A DNA stretch of 64,000 nt from Caproicibacter sp047833665 (GTDB lineage Bacteria > Bacillota > Clostridia > Oscillospirales > Acutalibacteraceae). Positions 9,108 through 17,712 of this stretch are shown piece after piece. The notes beneath the pieces are model-generated. The model was given only the letters and a program-made list of their open reading frames with translations, had not been told where the DNA came from and did no database searches. Numbering within the stretch: position 1 is the stretch's first letter; each line of letters opens with the position of its first letter. The position numbers and the translations under genes are program-made. The stretch spans positions 620,001 through 684,000 of the forward strand of contig CP181261.1 in assembly GCA_047833665.1 (NCBI GenBank). Reading direction: 5' to 3'.

Positions 9108-10430
9108 ATGAAAAAGGGAAGAACAAAAAAGATCCGCAGCGCGGTGGTGCGGGATTCCATCAGCACATTCAGTACCAATTTATTTAATTCCGCGCTGGGA
9201 TTATTTGCATCGTTAATTGTTTTAACACGGGTTGAACCCGAGATTCGGGGATATTTTTCGCAGCTGCAGCTATGGGGCGGTGGACTGTACACTATTCTCG
9301 GCCTCAGCGCTGCTTCTGCGGTGATTTATTTTGTCGCACGAAATTCCATTCAGAATGCGGAACATGCGATTAAGCGCCTGAGTGCCGGCATTACAGCCTT
9401 GATTGCGGTAGTTGGCATTGGTTTGATGTTTTTCCTGCGCGGCAGTTCGTTTTTCAGGCAAACGCCGGCGGCGTTTCTCGCTGCGATTGTGCTGTATGGA
9501 GTACTGTCATTTTTATTTAACATCTGCATGGCAATTTTGCGCGGAGAAAATAAATTCAAATCCTACAATTTGGTGAATCTGTTTCAACGGATCTTCATGA
9601 CGGCCCTTGCCCTGCTGATTTTTTTTCGGCCGAATGCCTACGTTTGGGTGTGGGGAGCTGTCTGTATCTCATGTGGTATGACCTTATTTGCACTGTACGG
9701 TGTGATTCGTTGGAATGGGCCAAAGCCGAAACCTGCACCGGAAAATGACCGGCCGGTCGCGGTCAGTGAAATGGTCAGTTACAGCTTGAAATCCCATGTG
9801 AGCAATGTGCTTACCTATTTAAACTCGTATTTGGGAAGTTATATTGTTCAAGGGGTTTATTCCATTGCAAATTACAGCATTTACAACACTGCGGTTACCA
9901 TGATGCAGCAGGTTTGGGTGCTGCCGGACGCCGTCAGTCAAGTTATTTTGAGCCGCATCGCGGGACTGACGGAAAAAAAGGACAAGGTTCGCCTTACTGT
10001 GCTTTCCTCGAAAGTGGTCGCCTATCTTACCACGGTGGCTGCCATTGCGATGTATTGGCTTGCCAAACTGCTGGTGCCGATTATCTTTCCGATGTATGTG
10101 GGAGCGCTCGGGCCGCTGCCCTACCTGATGATTGGCTCTGTGTTTATCTCCTACTCAAAAGTACTGGGAAATTCGATTGCCGGCTACGGCAGGCCGGAGC
10201 TCAATATCATTTCCACCGCACTCGGCATCGCCTGTAATATTGTTTCGAGCTTAATATTGCTTCCTTTCATGGGCGCAAATGGCATTGCATTGGCAACTTC
10301 CATTTCCATGACAACGCAGGCTGTCAGCTGCATTGTGATTTTCTGCCGATATTCCCACACACCGTTTTACCGTCTGATTGTTCCTAATCGGGAAGAAATC
10401 GCAATGGCAACAAAACTATTTCATCGATAA
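9108..10430 (+). CDS. MOP-superfamily polysaccharide/lipid flippase (Wzx-like)
   Basis: A 440-residue protein with about 12-14 hydrophobic segments, organised like oligosaccharide flippases of the MOP (multidrug/oligosaccharidyl-lipid/polysaccharide) superfamily. The N terminus is strongly basic (KKGRTKKIRS) and is followed by the typical first helix with STNLFNSALGLFASLIVLTRV. No polysaccharide genes surround it, so the substrate cannot be read from context. GGATGGAG precedes the ATG. It ends at a strong bidirectional terminator. Confidence 0.78.
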   Translation: MKKGRTKKIRSAVVRDSISTFSTNLFNSALGLFASLIVLTRVEPEIRGYFSQLQLWGGGLYTILGLSAASAVIYFVARNSIQNAEHAIKRLSAGITALIAVVGIGLMFFLRGSSFFRQTPAAFLAAIVLYGVLSFLFNICMAILRGENKFKSYNLVNLFQRIFMTALALLIFFRPNAYVWVWGAVCISCGMTLFALYGVIRWNGPKPKPAPENDRPVAVSEMVSYSLKSHVSNVLTYLNSYLGSYIVQGVYSIANYSIYNTAVTMMQQVWVLPDAVSQVILSRIAGLTEKKDKVRLTVLSSKVVAYLTTVAAIAMYWLAKLLVPIIFPMYVGALGPLPYLMIGSVFISYSKVLGNSIAGYGRPELNIISTALGIACNIVSSLILLPFMGANGIALATSISMTTQAVSCIVIFCRYSHTPFYRLIVPNREEIAMATKLFHR

Positions 10431-10472
10431 CGAAGCAATGCAGGATCAATTTGATTGATTTTTGGAAAAAAT

Positions 10473-10532
10473 AAAAACAGAGCATACCGCAGACTTTGAT
10501 ACGGACAAGTCGCCGAATATGCTCTGTTTTTG
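10473..10532. terminator. bidirectional intrinsic terminator
   Basis: ACAGAGCATA (10477-10486) pairs with TATGCTCTGT (10518-10527) around a 31-base loop and is flanked by A-rich and T-rich tracts. It separates the convergent flippase and NifX-like genes. Confidence 0.85.
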
Positions 10533-10561
10533 TGTTGTGGCTGAAATTCCCTAGTTCATTA

Positions 10562-10930
10562 TCAATGATGAGAATGATTGCCGCAGGTGGCTTCAAACGC
10601 ATGGTCGCGGCAGACAGTCCCTGCGGATTTTAATTCACCTTTCAGATATTTTTCCACAACGTCTGCTGCTTCACCTGAAGCGCCGGATACCACTTCAATC
10701 TGTTTTTCATTAAAAATATCAATTGCACCCCCACCAATACCTCCTGTGATGATTGTGTTTACTCCCAGATCATTGAGGTAATTGGGAAGGAATCCCGGTT
10801 TGTGGCCCGGATTTTGGTAAAACTTATGTTCCGTTATTTTTCCGTCTTCCACTGTAAAAAGTTCAAATCCTTGGCAATGACCGAAATGTGCGGAAACATA
10901 ATTTCCGTCGCATGCTACTGCAATTTTCAT
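10562..10930 (-). CDS. NifX/NifB-type dinitrogenase iron-molybdenum cofactor-like domain protein
   Basis: This 122-residue protein has the single-domain fold of the Nitro_FeMo-Co family (MTH1175-like): MKIAVACDG at the start, SAHFGHCQGFELF, and a glycine-rich TGGIGGGAIDIFN. The tail is rich in potential metal ligands (two Cys plus NHSHH). Members occur widely in anaerobes without nitrogenase and are thought to handle iron-sulfur or other metal clusters. It lies just downstream of a C_GCAxxG_C_C protein on the same strand, which fits a shared redox/metal role. The exact function is unknown. Confidence 0.85.
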   Translation of the reverse strand: MKIAVACDGNYVSAHFGHCQGFELFTVEDGKITEHKFYQNPGHKPGFLPNYLNDLGVNTIITGGIGGGAIDIFNEKQIEVVSGASGEAADVVEKYLKGELKSAGTVCRDHAFEATCGNHSHH

Positions 10931-10995
10931 GATTCTCAGACTCCTTCAAAATGATATCGACTAATTCAGCTTTCCCTTCGATGGGGAAAGAATTC

Positions 10996-11529
10996 TTATG
11001 AGTTTTCTTTGTGAGTTTCGATGTTTTCATCGCAGCCCTCTGTAAACAACTCGTCCAGCATTTGGGCAGCGGCACCAACTAATTCGGAGCAGGGGCGGCT
11101 TTGATAATATTCTTTTGTCCTTGGCTGCGGTTTTGGATCGTCGTATTTTACATCAAGCCCCAACAGTTCCCTGCAAATGATAGAGCCGTTTTCTTTTTCA
11201 AATCGCTTTGCCAAAGTTTGGATTCTTTGGTAATGTCTCGTTTTTTCCAGCATGGCATTCGGATCCGTATATCCATATTTGAGCCCTGCTGCCATAAACA
11301 TTCCTGTAACGGCGCCGCAGACTTCGCGGAGACGGCCCATCCCTGCGCCGAATGAGGATGCAAGCTTTAACGCCGTTTGAAAATCTAATCCAAGTTCTTC
11401 GCTAAAAGCTGCAAAGACAGACTGCGAGCAATTATATCCCTGCTCAAACAGCTGCATCGCACGTTCTCGATGGGAAACACACTGGCTTTTTTCATGATCT
11501 TCTTTTTTTATGTTCGTTTCATATGACAT
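10996..11529 (-). CDS. C_GCAxxG_C_C family redox protein
   Basis: The protein contains the family hallmark: a Cys in GYNCSQSVF, the CGAVTGMFMAAG stretch, and later cysteines (IICREL and PCSEL) that in relatives are thought to hold a redox cluster or disulfide. From the ATG at 11529 it has 177 residues; an upstream ATG at 11550 would add seven residues. It precedes the NifX-like gene on the same strand (65-base gap). A long leader with a striking palindrome lies upstream (11628-11694). Biochemical role is not established for the family. Confidence 0.85.
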   Translation of the reverse strand: MSYETNIKKEDHEKSQCVSHRERAMQLFEQGYNCSQSVFAAFSEELGLDFQTALKLASSFGAGMGRLREVCGAVTGMFMAAGLKYGYTDPNAMLEKTRHYQRIQTLAKRFEKENGSIICRELLGLDVKYDDPKPQPRTKEYYQSRPCSELVGAAAQMLDELFTEGCDENIETHKENS

Positions 11530-11627
11530 ACCTTTGCCGCCTCGATTCATGTTTTTGATACTGCTGTTAATCCGGATATGCTTTCAATTTTTCCTATTGT
11601 TAACATCTGACTGTGTGACAGATATTT

Positions 11628-11694
11628 GTAACTGAAGCCATTCGGCTGTGCCTTTTCAATTGATCCTTCCGTTTACAGGCCCTGTATCAGTTAC
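11628..11694 (-). promoter_or_regulatory. structured leader or palindromic operator upstream of the C_GCAxxG gene
   Basis: GTAACTGA (11628-11635) is complementary to TCAGTTAC (11687-11694). Inside, AGCCATTCGGCT (11636-11647) and the 13-base palindrome TACAGGCCCTGTA (11674-11686) abut the outer arms with no spare bases, leaving one 26-base single-stranded joiner. As RNA this is a compact three-way junction. As DNA the palindrome overlaps the predicted start point (promoter 11696-11724) and could be an operator. I do not recognise it as a known riboswitch class. Confidence 0.4.
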
Positions 11695-11695
11695 A

Positions 11696-11724
11696 ATCTT
11701 AACACTATAATGGGTATATGTCAA
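11696..11724 (-). promoter_or_regulatory. sigma-A promoter of the C_GCAxxG gene
   Basis: On the minus strand: TTGACA, a 17-base spacer, TAAGAT. The leader to the gene would be about 160 bases. The start point would fall at about 11689, within the outer arm of the palindrome structure. Confidence 0.6.
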
Positions 11725-11774
11725 TAATTAAACCCGATTTTTCCTTTGTGGACCGTATTAGTTGGTTGATTGTA

Positions 11775-11803
11775 TTGCAATTTATTAAAGAAAAAATTAT
11801 AAT
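11775..11803 (+). promoter_or_regulatory. sigma-A promoter of uppP
   Basis: TTGCAA, a 17-base spacer and a perfect TATAAT, 76 bases upstream of the ATG at 11880. The rest of the 11551-11879 intergenic stretch holds the divergent promoter and the palindrome entered separately. Confidence 0.7.
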
Positions 11804-11879
11804 GGAAGTCTAAATTCTAAATAATGAAAGTATTCTTAATATCGGAATCAATTCTAAGAGAATAGGAGAACGGCGCTCT

Positions 11880-12695
11880 ATGGAAATTTTAAAAGCAATT
11901 CTGTTCGGCATTATTGAGGGCTTAACAGAATGGCTGCCGATCAGCAGCACGGGGCATATGATTTTGGCCGATGTTTGGATTCCTTTGAATTTGTCCGCAC
12001 AGTTTAAGGAAATGTTTTTGGTTGTGATTCAGTTTGGAGCAATTTTGGCAGTTATTATGCTGTATTTCCATAAATTGAATCCTTTTTCAAAACGCAAATC
12101 GGAGCAGGAGCGAAGGGACACGATATCGCTCTGGATGAAAGTGTTGGTTGCCTGTGTGCCGGCCGGCATTATCGGTGTACTGTTTGACGACCCTATCAAC
12201 GCGGTTTTTTACAATTATCAGACTGTCGCCGTTACTCTGATTCTCTATGGAATTCTATTTATTTTGGTAGAAAATCGGAATCGCGGCAAAATCCCGTCCA
12301 TCCGCAATTTTTCGTCCCTTAGTTACCGCACTGCGCTGATGATTGGTATTTTTCAAGTGCTGGCCTTGATTCCCGGAACATCTCGGTCCGGGGCAACTAT
12401 TCTGGGGGCTATCTTAATCGGTACATCGCGGGAAATTGCCGCGGAGTTTACATTCTTTCTGGCAATTCCGGTCATGCTCGGCGCAAGTTTACTGAAAATG
12501 GCCAAATTTGGACTTGTTTACACCTCTACGGAAATCACAGTACTGCTCTGCGGCATGGTAACGGCATTCCTAGTTTCTATTCTTGCCATCCGCTTTTTGA
12601 TGGGCTATATCAAAAAGAATGATTTTAAACCATTTGGGTACTACCGCATTGTTTTGGGAATTATTGTTTTGCTGTATTTCGGGATAGTACATTAA
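11880..12695 (+). CDS. uppP: undecaprenyl-diphosphatase (BacA/UppP)
   Basis: UppP recycles the undecaprenyl carrier for peptidoglycan and other wall polymers by dephosphorylating undecaprenyl pyrophosphate at the membrane, and gives bacitracin resistance when abundant. The 271-residue multi-span protein has both family motifs: EGLTEWLPISSTGHM near residues 13-28 and PGTSRSGATI near residues 160-170, which carry the catalytic Glu, Ser and Arg. AGGAGAA lies upstream of the ATG. It is a single gene with its own promoter. Confidence 0.95.
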   Translation: MEILKAILFGIIEGLTEWLPISSTGHMILADVWIPLNLSAQFKEMFLVVIQFGAILAVIMLYFHKLNPFSKRKSEQERRDTISLWMKVLVACVPAGIIGVLFDDPINAVFYNYQTVAVTLILYGILFILVENRNRGKIPSIRNFSSLSYRTALMIGIFQVLALIPGTSRSGATILGAILIGTSREIAAEFTFFLAIPVMLGASLLKMAKFGLVYTSTEITVLLCGMVTAFLVSILAIRFLMGYIKKNDFKPFGYYRIVLGIIVLLYFGIVH

Positions 12696-12802
12696 AGATT
12701 CTGGATTTACCTTGCAATCAGAACCGGATGACAGCGGCTAAGCGGCGCTGATGCATTCAATGCCGCGGGATGTTACAAGATGAACGAAGGTGTAAGCGGG
12801 CT

Positions 12803-13300
12803 ATGGCAAGTATTCAAAATGTTATGATGAAAATGATAGAATATGAAGCAGGAGATCCGAAAAGGATACAGCATTTTATCAAGGTTTATCAGTTTGCAAA
12901 GCTGATTGCCGAAATGGAGCATGTGGACAAAAATACGCAGGAAATCATCGAACTTTCCGCTTTGGTGCATGACATCGGAATTCATGCAAGTGAGCAAAAA
13001 TACCACAGCAGTGCCGGCAATTATCAAGAGTTGGAGGGGTCTCCGATTGCACAGGCACTTTTAAAGGGTTTGGGATATTCGGATGAGGTCATCAGCCGTG
13101 TATGCTGGCTGGTAGGTCATCACCATACCTATCATAATATTCAGGATATGGACCATCAGATTTTAGTGGAGGCGGACTTCCTCGTGAACGCCTATGAAGA
13201 CAATTTGACAGTTTCCGCAATCAGCGATGTCCTTTCTAAAATTTTCAAAACACCATCCGGAAAACGGCTACTTCAGACAATGTACTTAAAGCGGGATTAA
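12803..13300 (+). CDS. HD-domain phosphohydrolase
   Basis: This 165-residue HD-superfamily protein has metal-binding positions in LSALVHDIGIH (the HD pair) and in VGHHHTYHN, with a further Asp in VEADFLVNA. Small stand-alone HD proteins hydrolyse nucleotides or related phosphoesters; the substrate here is unknown. The ATG at 12803 is preferred because GAAGG lies about 11 bases upstream; an earlier ATG at 12770 would add 11 residues but has a weaker site. It ends before a strong terminator. Confidence 0.85.
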   Translation: MASIQNVMMKMIEYEAGDPKRIQHFIKVYQFAKLIAEMEHVDKNTQEIIELSALVHDIGIHASEQKYHSSAGNYQELEGSPIAQALLKGLGYSDEVISRVCWLVGHHHTYHNIQDMDHQILVEADFLVNAYEDNLTVSAISDVLSKIFKTPSGKRLLQTMYLKRD

Positions 13301-13324
13301 AACAGGTTAGCATGCAGGCATAAA

Positions 13325-13362
13325 AAAATGCCGCCTCTTTGTAAGAGAGGAGGCATTTTTGT
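13325..13362. terminator. bidirectional intrinsic terminator
   Basis: AATGCCGCCTCTT and AGAGAGGAGGCATT form the stem around a 4-base loop, with A and T tracts on either side. It separates the convergent HD-domain and cupin genes. Confidence 0.85.
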
Positions 13363-13388
13363 TATCTGATGCAAGTGTGCGTATGAAT

Positions 13389-13754
13389 CTAAACGGGTGC
13401 CTGCTTTGTTTCTGGCAGAGGGAAGACAACGGTCAGAAACATTTTAAATTGGCTTTCTGCCGCAACCGCATGCGGAATCCCGGCCGGCATGACAATTGTC
13501 TGCCCCTGTGATAGGGAATAGGGCTTTCCGCCTAATGTGATGCGTGCATTACCTTCTAAAACGGTCAGTATGGCGTCGCCGGTGGAAGTATGCGTGCTGA
13601 TTTCTTCGCCTTTGTCAAAAGAAAAGAGCGTGATGCTTACCGCCTCATTCTGGGCTAAAGTTCGGCTGACGACCTGTCCCTGCTGATATTCTACCAATTT
13701 TGCCAGTTCCAGCACCTGCTCCGGTTCGATATTTTTCAAGTATTGTGTGTTCAT
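13389..13754 (-). CDS. cupin-domain protein
   Basis: A 121-residue single-domain cupin. The conserved metal-site motifs are G(X)5HTS(X)3-4A in EEISTHTSTGDAI and a second motif with PAGIPHAV near residues 90-98. It has an AAAGGAGG ribosome-binding site and starts 15 bases after the DUF438-protein stop, so the two are co-transcribed. Small cupins next to hemerythrin/PAS proteins recur in anaerobes, but the substrate is unknown. Confidence 0.85.
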   Translation of the reverse strand: MNTQYLKNIEPEQVLELAKLVEYQQGQVVSRTLAQNEAVSITLFSFDKGEEISTHTSTGDAILTVLEGNARITLGGKPYSLSQGQTIVMPAGIPHAVAAESQFKMFLTVVFPLPETKQAPV

Positions 13755-13769
13755 TGAAAATTGCCTCCT

Positions 13770-14996
13770 TTATTTTGATGTTTCTGAATCTGAAACCAAC
13801 CGCTTTTCTCCGCGGATTGCCTGAATTGGCCGGATATTCTGTGTCACCTCCAGTACGCCCAGATATTCCCCGCTATGACTGCGGACCGCAAAATAACGGA
13901 TTAAAACATACTTCTCTCCCATATCAATCCAGAAGTCCTCATGATCCTTTCGGCCCGCTCGGAAATCTTCTACCAATTTTTCCACGATGTGAACACTTGC
14001 CGGCGGGTGGCAGTTTGACACTTTGCGGCCAATGATGACCTTTGTGCGGGGGAAAACTCGCTCCGCACCTTGTGAGAAATATTTTACGGTATCATCTTTG
14101 TCCACAAATGTGATGTCTATGGGAAGCGTGTCCAGCATTCGCTCCAGTTCTTCTATTTTTAGCATGCCGGTTGAAAGCCGTATCACACCGTCTTGTTTGC
14201 TCTTTGGGGCGTTCACCGCTTCCTTTTGCACAGCGGACTTTGCGGGTTTCCAATCGGGAATGCTGTCAATCAGGCAATAACCAATCTCTCCGCTCTCTTC
14301 GGCGATGGTTTTCCACTCGTCCTGCGTCAAATTTTCCAGCAGCATGGGCAACAGGATTTGTTCTTCTTTGAAAATCATTTCGGAAATTCTGTTAAAGAGA
14401 TTTTCCGCCTGCGTCTTGACCCGTGAGATGGGCTGCGACTGCAAATCTTGGCGGAGGTTTTTGAGCAGATCCCGAATTTCGTCATCCACACCCCACATTA
14501 CCTTTGGCGGTGCGGAAACGCCGTACTGTTCCAGATAGGGGAAAAACAGATTTTCCTTTTTGCTGTAATGCCGGTCGATTTCGGACAGTTGGGCAAAAGC
14601 ATTTTTTAAATCTTCTCCTGCAGTATCATCCGGTGATGAAGCAGTAAGCATCGTACGAATTTTTCGAATCAGATTTTCTATTGCTCTGTTTTCGCGGTTC
14701 ATGATATTTGCGGGATGTCCTGGTATTTTCGATGGGTCTGACGACTGATGGATTTCTTCAATAGAACCTCTGAATACTGCGGAATGAACGTCACAAAGAC
14801 GCTGAACCTCGCTGACGGGCAAACCGCCTTGAATTAGCGCAGCTTCCGCTTGTGCAATTTCTTCGGCGGATACATTGCCAAAGACAGCGGCAAACCGGTC
14901 TTTTACTTCTTCCACACTTTTCCCGTCGTGCAGTTGAGATATCAGTTCTTTTAAGACTTGTTGGCGATATTCTCTGTTATTGATTTCTGCGCTCAT
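13770..14996 (-). CDS. DUF438 / hemerythrin HHE / PAS-domain protein
   Basis: The 408-residue protein has three parts: an N-terminal DUF438 domain (about residues 10-80, with VSEVQRLCDVHSAVFRGS), a hemerythrin-like HHE domain (about 85-235, with His/Glu positions such as EIDRHYSKKENLFFPYLE and FKEEQILLPMLLE), and a C-terminal PAS-like domain (about 285-395). Hemerythrin domains bind diiron and sense or scavenge oxygen or NO, and the PAS domain suggests sensing. No output domain is visible. AAGGGGGCTG precedes the ATG. It is the first gene of a two-gene unit with the cupin. Confidence 0.88.
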   Translation of the reverse strand: MSAEINNREYRQQVLKELISQLHDGKSVEEVKDRFAAVFGNVSAEEIAQAEAALIQGGLPVSEVQRLCDVHSAVFRGSIEEIHQSSDPSKIPGHPANIMNRENRAIENLIRKIRTMLTASSPDDTAGEDLKNAFAQLSEIDRHYSKKENLFFPYLEQYGVSAPPKVMWGVDDEIRDLLKNLRQDLQSQPISRVKTQAENLFNRISEMIFKEEQILLPMLLENLTQDEWKTIAEESGEIGYCLIDSIPDWKPAKSAVQKEAVNAPKSKQDGVIRLSTGMLKIEELERMLDTLPIDITFVDKDDTVKYFSQGAERVFPRTKVIIGRKVSNCHPPASVHIVEKLVEDFRAGRKDHEDFWIDMGEKYVLIRYFAVRSHSGEYLGVLEVTQNIRPIQAIRGEKRLVSDSETSK

Positions 14997-15137
14997 TAAA
15001 CAGCCCCCTTAAAAATAATAGTCCCTAAATGTTTGGAGCGCATTTCCATTAAAAGCATTCCCTGTTTCTTTGGGGGCAATTCATTGGTGGTTTCACTTTT
15101 CCTTTTTATTATATATGATATCAGATGATTTGGCTAG

Positions 15138-16597
15138 GGGCCTGCGGACATTTTATTGGACTATATGGCTAATCCCATTTTGATTCTATATTCTGCTGGA
15201 CTCAATCCTCCAAGAGATATTTTGATTCTCGTATCCCGATACCATACCATATAAGCTTCAATTTGCTGCATAAAATCTTCTACTGTGATACCTTGCCAAG
15301 AACGGCCGTAGAACATCTCATTCTTCATTCTTCCAAAAAAACCTTCACAGGCTGAATTGTCCGGTGAACACCCTTTTTGAGACATTGATCTGATCAATCC
15401 TGCCTTACGGGTTCGATCTATCCAGCCCGGCCATCGATAGTGACAGCCTCGATCTGAATGAATAATCGGATGCGCATCTTGAGGAAGTGCACTAATTGCA
15501 CGATCCAGCATACGGTTTACCAATTGTGCGTCTGGTTTACAGCTAATGTTCCATGCTACCGGCATACCATCATAGCAGTCAATAATAGGAGACAAATATA
15601 CTTTTCCTGCTGGAATTGAGAACTCCGTCACATCAGTCAACCACTTCTGATTTGGCTTGTCAGCTCTGAAATTTCTTCGAATCACATTGGGTACTTCAGG
15701 GCTAATTTCTCCTTTGTAAGAGCAGTATTTCCTCTCTTTTCTGCCTTTCACAACCAAGCCATTTTCACGCATAATTTGACGTATCACCTTTTCGGATAGG
15801 GTATAGCCCTCTCGGTTCAATACTATTTTAATTCTACGATATCCATATCTTTCCTTATTGTTGTGGAATATGGTCGCAATAGCTTGATAATCATCTTTAT
15901 GCTTCTTTGCAAAACTGACCCGTTTGTTTTGATAGTAATAGCTGCTCTTTGCCAGTTTGAGTTTTTTTATCAATACAGGCAGTGGATACTTCTCTTTTAA
16001 GGCATCAACAATTACTGCCTTCTCCCTGTTGTTCAAGGGACTCTTGTTGACGCCGGGGTCTTTTTTTAGCACATCAATTGTTTTTTTCAGAATGTCAATT
16101 TCTAACTGCATATCTTGGATTTTTGCTTTCAGTTCATCAAGTTCCTCTGAAGATGCAGCTTTTCCTTCCGTCAGTTTCCCTCTGGCTCGCTCATTGGATG
16201 CATTCATTAATGCCGCAGCACCTTTCTGGATATATTTGCGCCGCCAGTTATATATACTTGCTGTGCTATATCCCACTTCATTTGATACTAATTGTACATC
16301 TTCTCCCAGCTCAAAGCAACGGTGTAAAATCTCAAGCTTTAATTCTATAGGTGGATGGCGAGGGTGCTCCGGTGTATTATATCCACAAAAGGTGCATCGG
16401 TCTTCCGGCAACATTCGTTTTCGATTGATCCAATTGTATAGCGTTTGCCTGCGTGCCGGATATCCCAAAATCGTTATTGTTTTTGTTACCGATTTCGTTT
16501 CTTCATAAACCTCCAGGGCTTTGCGATATTGTTCCTCTGAATACATCCTCTATCTCCTTCCTGAGTGTATTCAGTCCAACTTTTTGTCCGCACCCCC
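15138..16597 (-). mobile_element. IS3-family-like insertion sequence, copy 1 (intact)
   Basis: A 1,460-bp element. The ends are imperfect inverted repeats starting GGGCCTGCGGACA (left) and, read inward from the right, GGGGGTGCGGACA, both continuing to TTGGAC. It carries one complete transposase frame. A nearly identical copy lies at 34371-35829 in the same orientation. No 3-bp target duplication is evident here (left flank TAG, right flank CCA), unlike copy 2, which suggests a deletion or rearrangement at this end. Confidence 0.88.
15161..16546 (-). CDS. IS3-family (IS150-like) transposase, single-frame
   Basis: The 461-residue transposase has an N-terminal helix-turn-helix region (TLYNWINRKRM and SIYNWRRKYIQ), a coiled-coil/leucine-rich stretch (EELDELKAKIQDMQLEIDIL), a HTH_21 region, and a DDE (rve) core: WLTDVTEF, IIHSDRGCHY and SACEGFFGRMKNE with the catalytic Glu. 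Unlike most IS3 elements, the orfA-like and orfB-like parts are fused in one frame, so no programmed frameshift is needed. A run of seven A residues (T7 in the coding sense) near the DDE Glu is shortened in copy 2. Confidence 0.92.
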   Translation of the reverse strand: MYSEEQYRKALEVYEETKSVTKTITILGYPARRQTLYNWINRKRMLPEDRCTFCGYNTPEHPRHPPIELKLEILHRCFELGEDVQLVSNEVGYSTASIYNWRRKYIQKGAAALMNASNERARGKLTEGKAASSEELDELKAKIQDMQLEIDILKKTIDVLKKDPGVNKSPLNNREKAVIVDALKEKYPLPVLIKKLKLAKSSYYYQNKRVSFAKKHKDDYQAIATIFHNNKERYGYRRIKIVLNREGYTLSEKVIRQIMRENGLVVKGRKERKYCSYKGEISPEVPNVIRRNFRADKPNQKWLTDVTEFSIPAGKVYLSPIIDCYDGMPVAWNISCKPDAQLVNRMLDRAISALPQDAHPIIHSDRGCHYRWPGWIDRTRKAGLIRSMSQKGCSPDNSACEGFFGRMKNEMFYGRSWQGITVEDFMQQIEAYMVWYRDTRIKISLGGLSPAEYRIKMGLAI

Positions 16598-16623
16598 CCA
16601 TCCTAATCCCTAGTGTCAAGGGA

Positions 16624-16649
16624 AGTTCGCAATTTCGGGACTCCGGAAA
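16624..16649. repeat. 26-bp target-site duplication, left copy (IS481-like copy A)
   Basis: The 26 bases immediately left of the IS481-like element begin AGTTCGCAATTTCGGG. They are repeated exactly at 17713-17738 on its right side. They belong to the end of the IS256-like element. Confidence 0.9.
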
Positions 16650-17712
16650 TGTAGGACTACAATACATATTGGACAGTTGAGAAAAAATAAAATACAGAAA
16701 TGGACACATCGGTTACAATAAAGCTACCCAAACCAAATCATACCGAGAGGAAGTGTCCATTCCTGCATGAATAGTGTAACACAAGATATGAAGTTTAGGC
16801 AATCCATAATGATCTACGCTCAAAAGTACGGTGTCAGTCGTGCAAGCAGAAAGTACAACAAAAGCCGTTCCTTTATTTACTTTTGGATGGCCCGGTATGA
16901 CGGTACATTAGAATCGTTGGCTTGCCGGTCTAGAAGGCCACACAGTCATCCAAACCAACATACACCTGCCGAGTTAAAACTGATTCGCGACATGCGGCGC
17001 AGGAACCCAGAACTCGGTATGATTGAACTATGGTCCCGGTTAAAAAAGCGCGGATACAAGCGATGTCCGGAAAGTCTGTTCCGTGTAATGCGCCGAATGG
17101 GGATTTTTCCAGAGGCAAAACCGAAGAAAAGATATCAGCCAAAGCCATATGAGCAAATGACGCATCCCGGAGAGCGCATTCAAATCGATGTAAAGGTAGT
17201 CCCAAAGCGCTGTATTGCCGACCCTGAGCTTCGGCTTTTTCAGTACACAGCCATCGATGAATTTTCTAGGCTACGTTTTTTGGCAGCATACCCTGAACAG
17301 AGTACCTACTCTTCTGCCGACTTTCTTAAACGAGCTGTCAAATGGTTTGCCCGGCGCGGTGTTCATGTGGAATGCATTCAAACTGACAACGGTTTTGAAT
17401 TTACCAACCGTTTTTCCCCTTCCAAGAAACATCTGCTGACGCTCTTCGAGGCCACTGCCGCTCAACTGCATATCCGGCACAAACTGATTCGGCCTTATAC
17501 GCCCAGGCACAATGGTAAAGTGGAACGCAGCCATCGCGAAGACCAAAAGCGCTTTTACAACAAACACCATTTTTATTCCTTAGCGGACTTTGAAAACCAA
17601 CTTTCCATCTACTTACGACGCTCTAACAATATGCCGATGCGTCCCCTTCACTGGTTATCTCCTTCTGAATTTTTACAATCCCATACTGTCCAATATGTTT
17701 GACAAACCTACA
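16650..17712 (+). mobile_element. IS481-like insertion sequence, copy A
   Basis: A 1,063-bp element. Imperfect 28-bp terminal inverted repeats run from TGTAGGACTACAATAC on the left and TGTAGGTTTGTCAAAC (inverse of the right end), both continuing into ATATTGGACAGT. The exact 26-bp direct repeats at 16624-16649 and 17713-17738 are its target duplication. It sits inside the end of the IS256-like copy 1. The encoded protein is identical to that of copy B. Confidence 0.9.
16767..17702 (+). CDS. IS481-like DDE transposase, copy A
   Basis: The 311-residue protein has an N-terminal helix-turn-helix (KYGVSRASRKYNKSRSFIYFW), a linker, and an rve-type DDE catalytic core: Asp in RIQIDVKVV, Asp in CIQTDNGFEF, and Glu in RHNGKVERSHREDQKRFY. 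This is the IS481 layout with TG...CA-type ends. The long target duplication is more reminiscent of the IS1202 group, so family placement should be confirmed by alignment. GAGAGGAAG lies upstream; the ATG at 16767 was taken. Confidence 0.9.
   Translation: MNSVTQDMKFRQSIMIYAQKYGVSRASRKYNKSRSFIYFWMARYDGTLESLACRSRRPHSHPNQHTPAELKLIRDMRRRNPELGMIELWSRLKKRGYKRCPESLFRVMRRMGIFPEAKPKKRYQPKPYEQMTHPGERIQIDVKVVPKRCIADPELRLFQYTAIDEFSRLRFLAAYPEQSTYSSADFLKRAVKWFARRGVHVECIQTDNGFEFTNRFSPSKKHLLTLFEATAAQLHIRHKLIRPYTPRHNGKVERSHREDQKRFYNKHHFYSLADFENQLSIYLRRSNNMPMRPLHWLSPSEFLQSHTVQYV

Noticed and set aside
15957..16508. A 183-aa frame antisense to the IS3-like transposase, repeated in copy 2
   Set aside because: It is a shadow of the transposase codon pattern. 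Repetition simply reflects the duplicated element.
16930..17570. Antisense frames inside both IS481-like copies
   Set aside because: They lack ribosome-binding sites and are identical only because the elements are.
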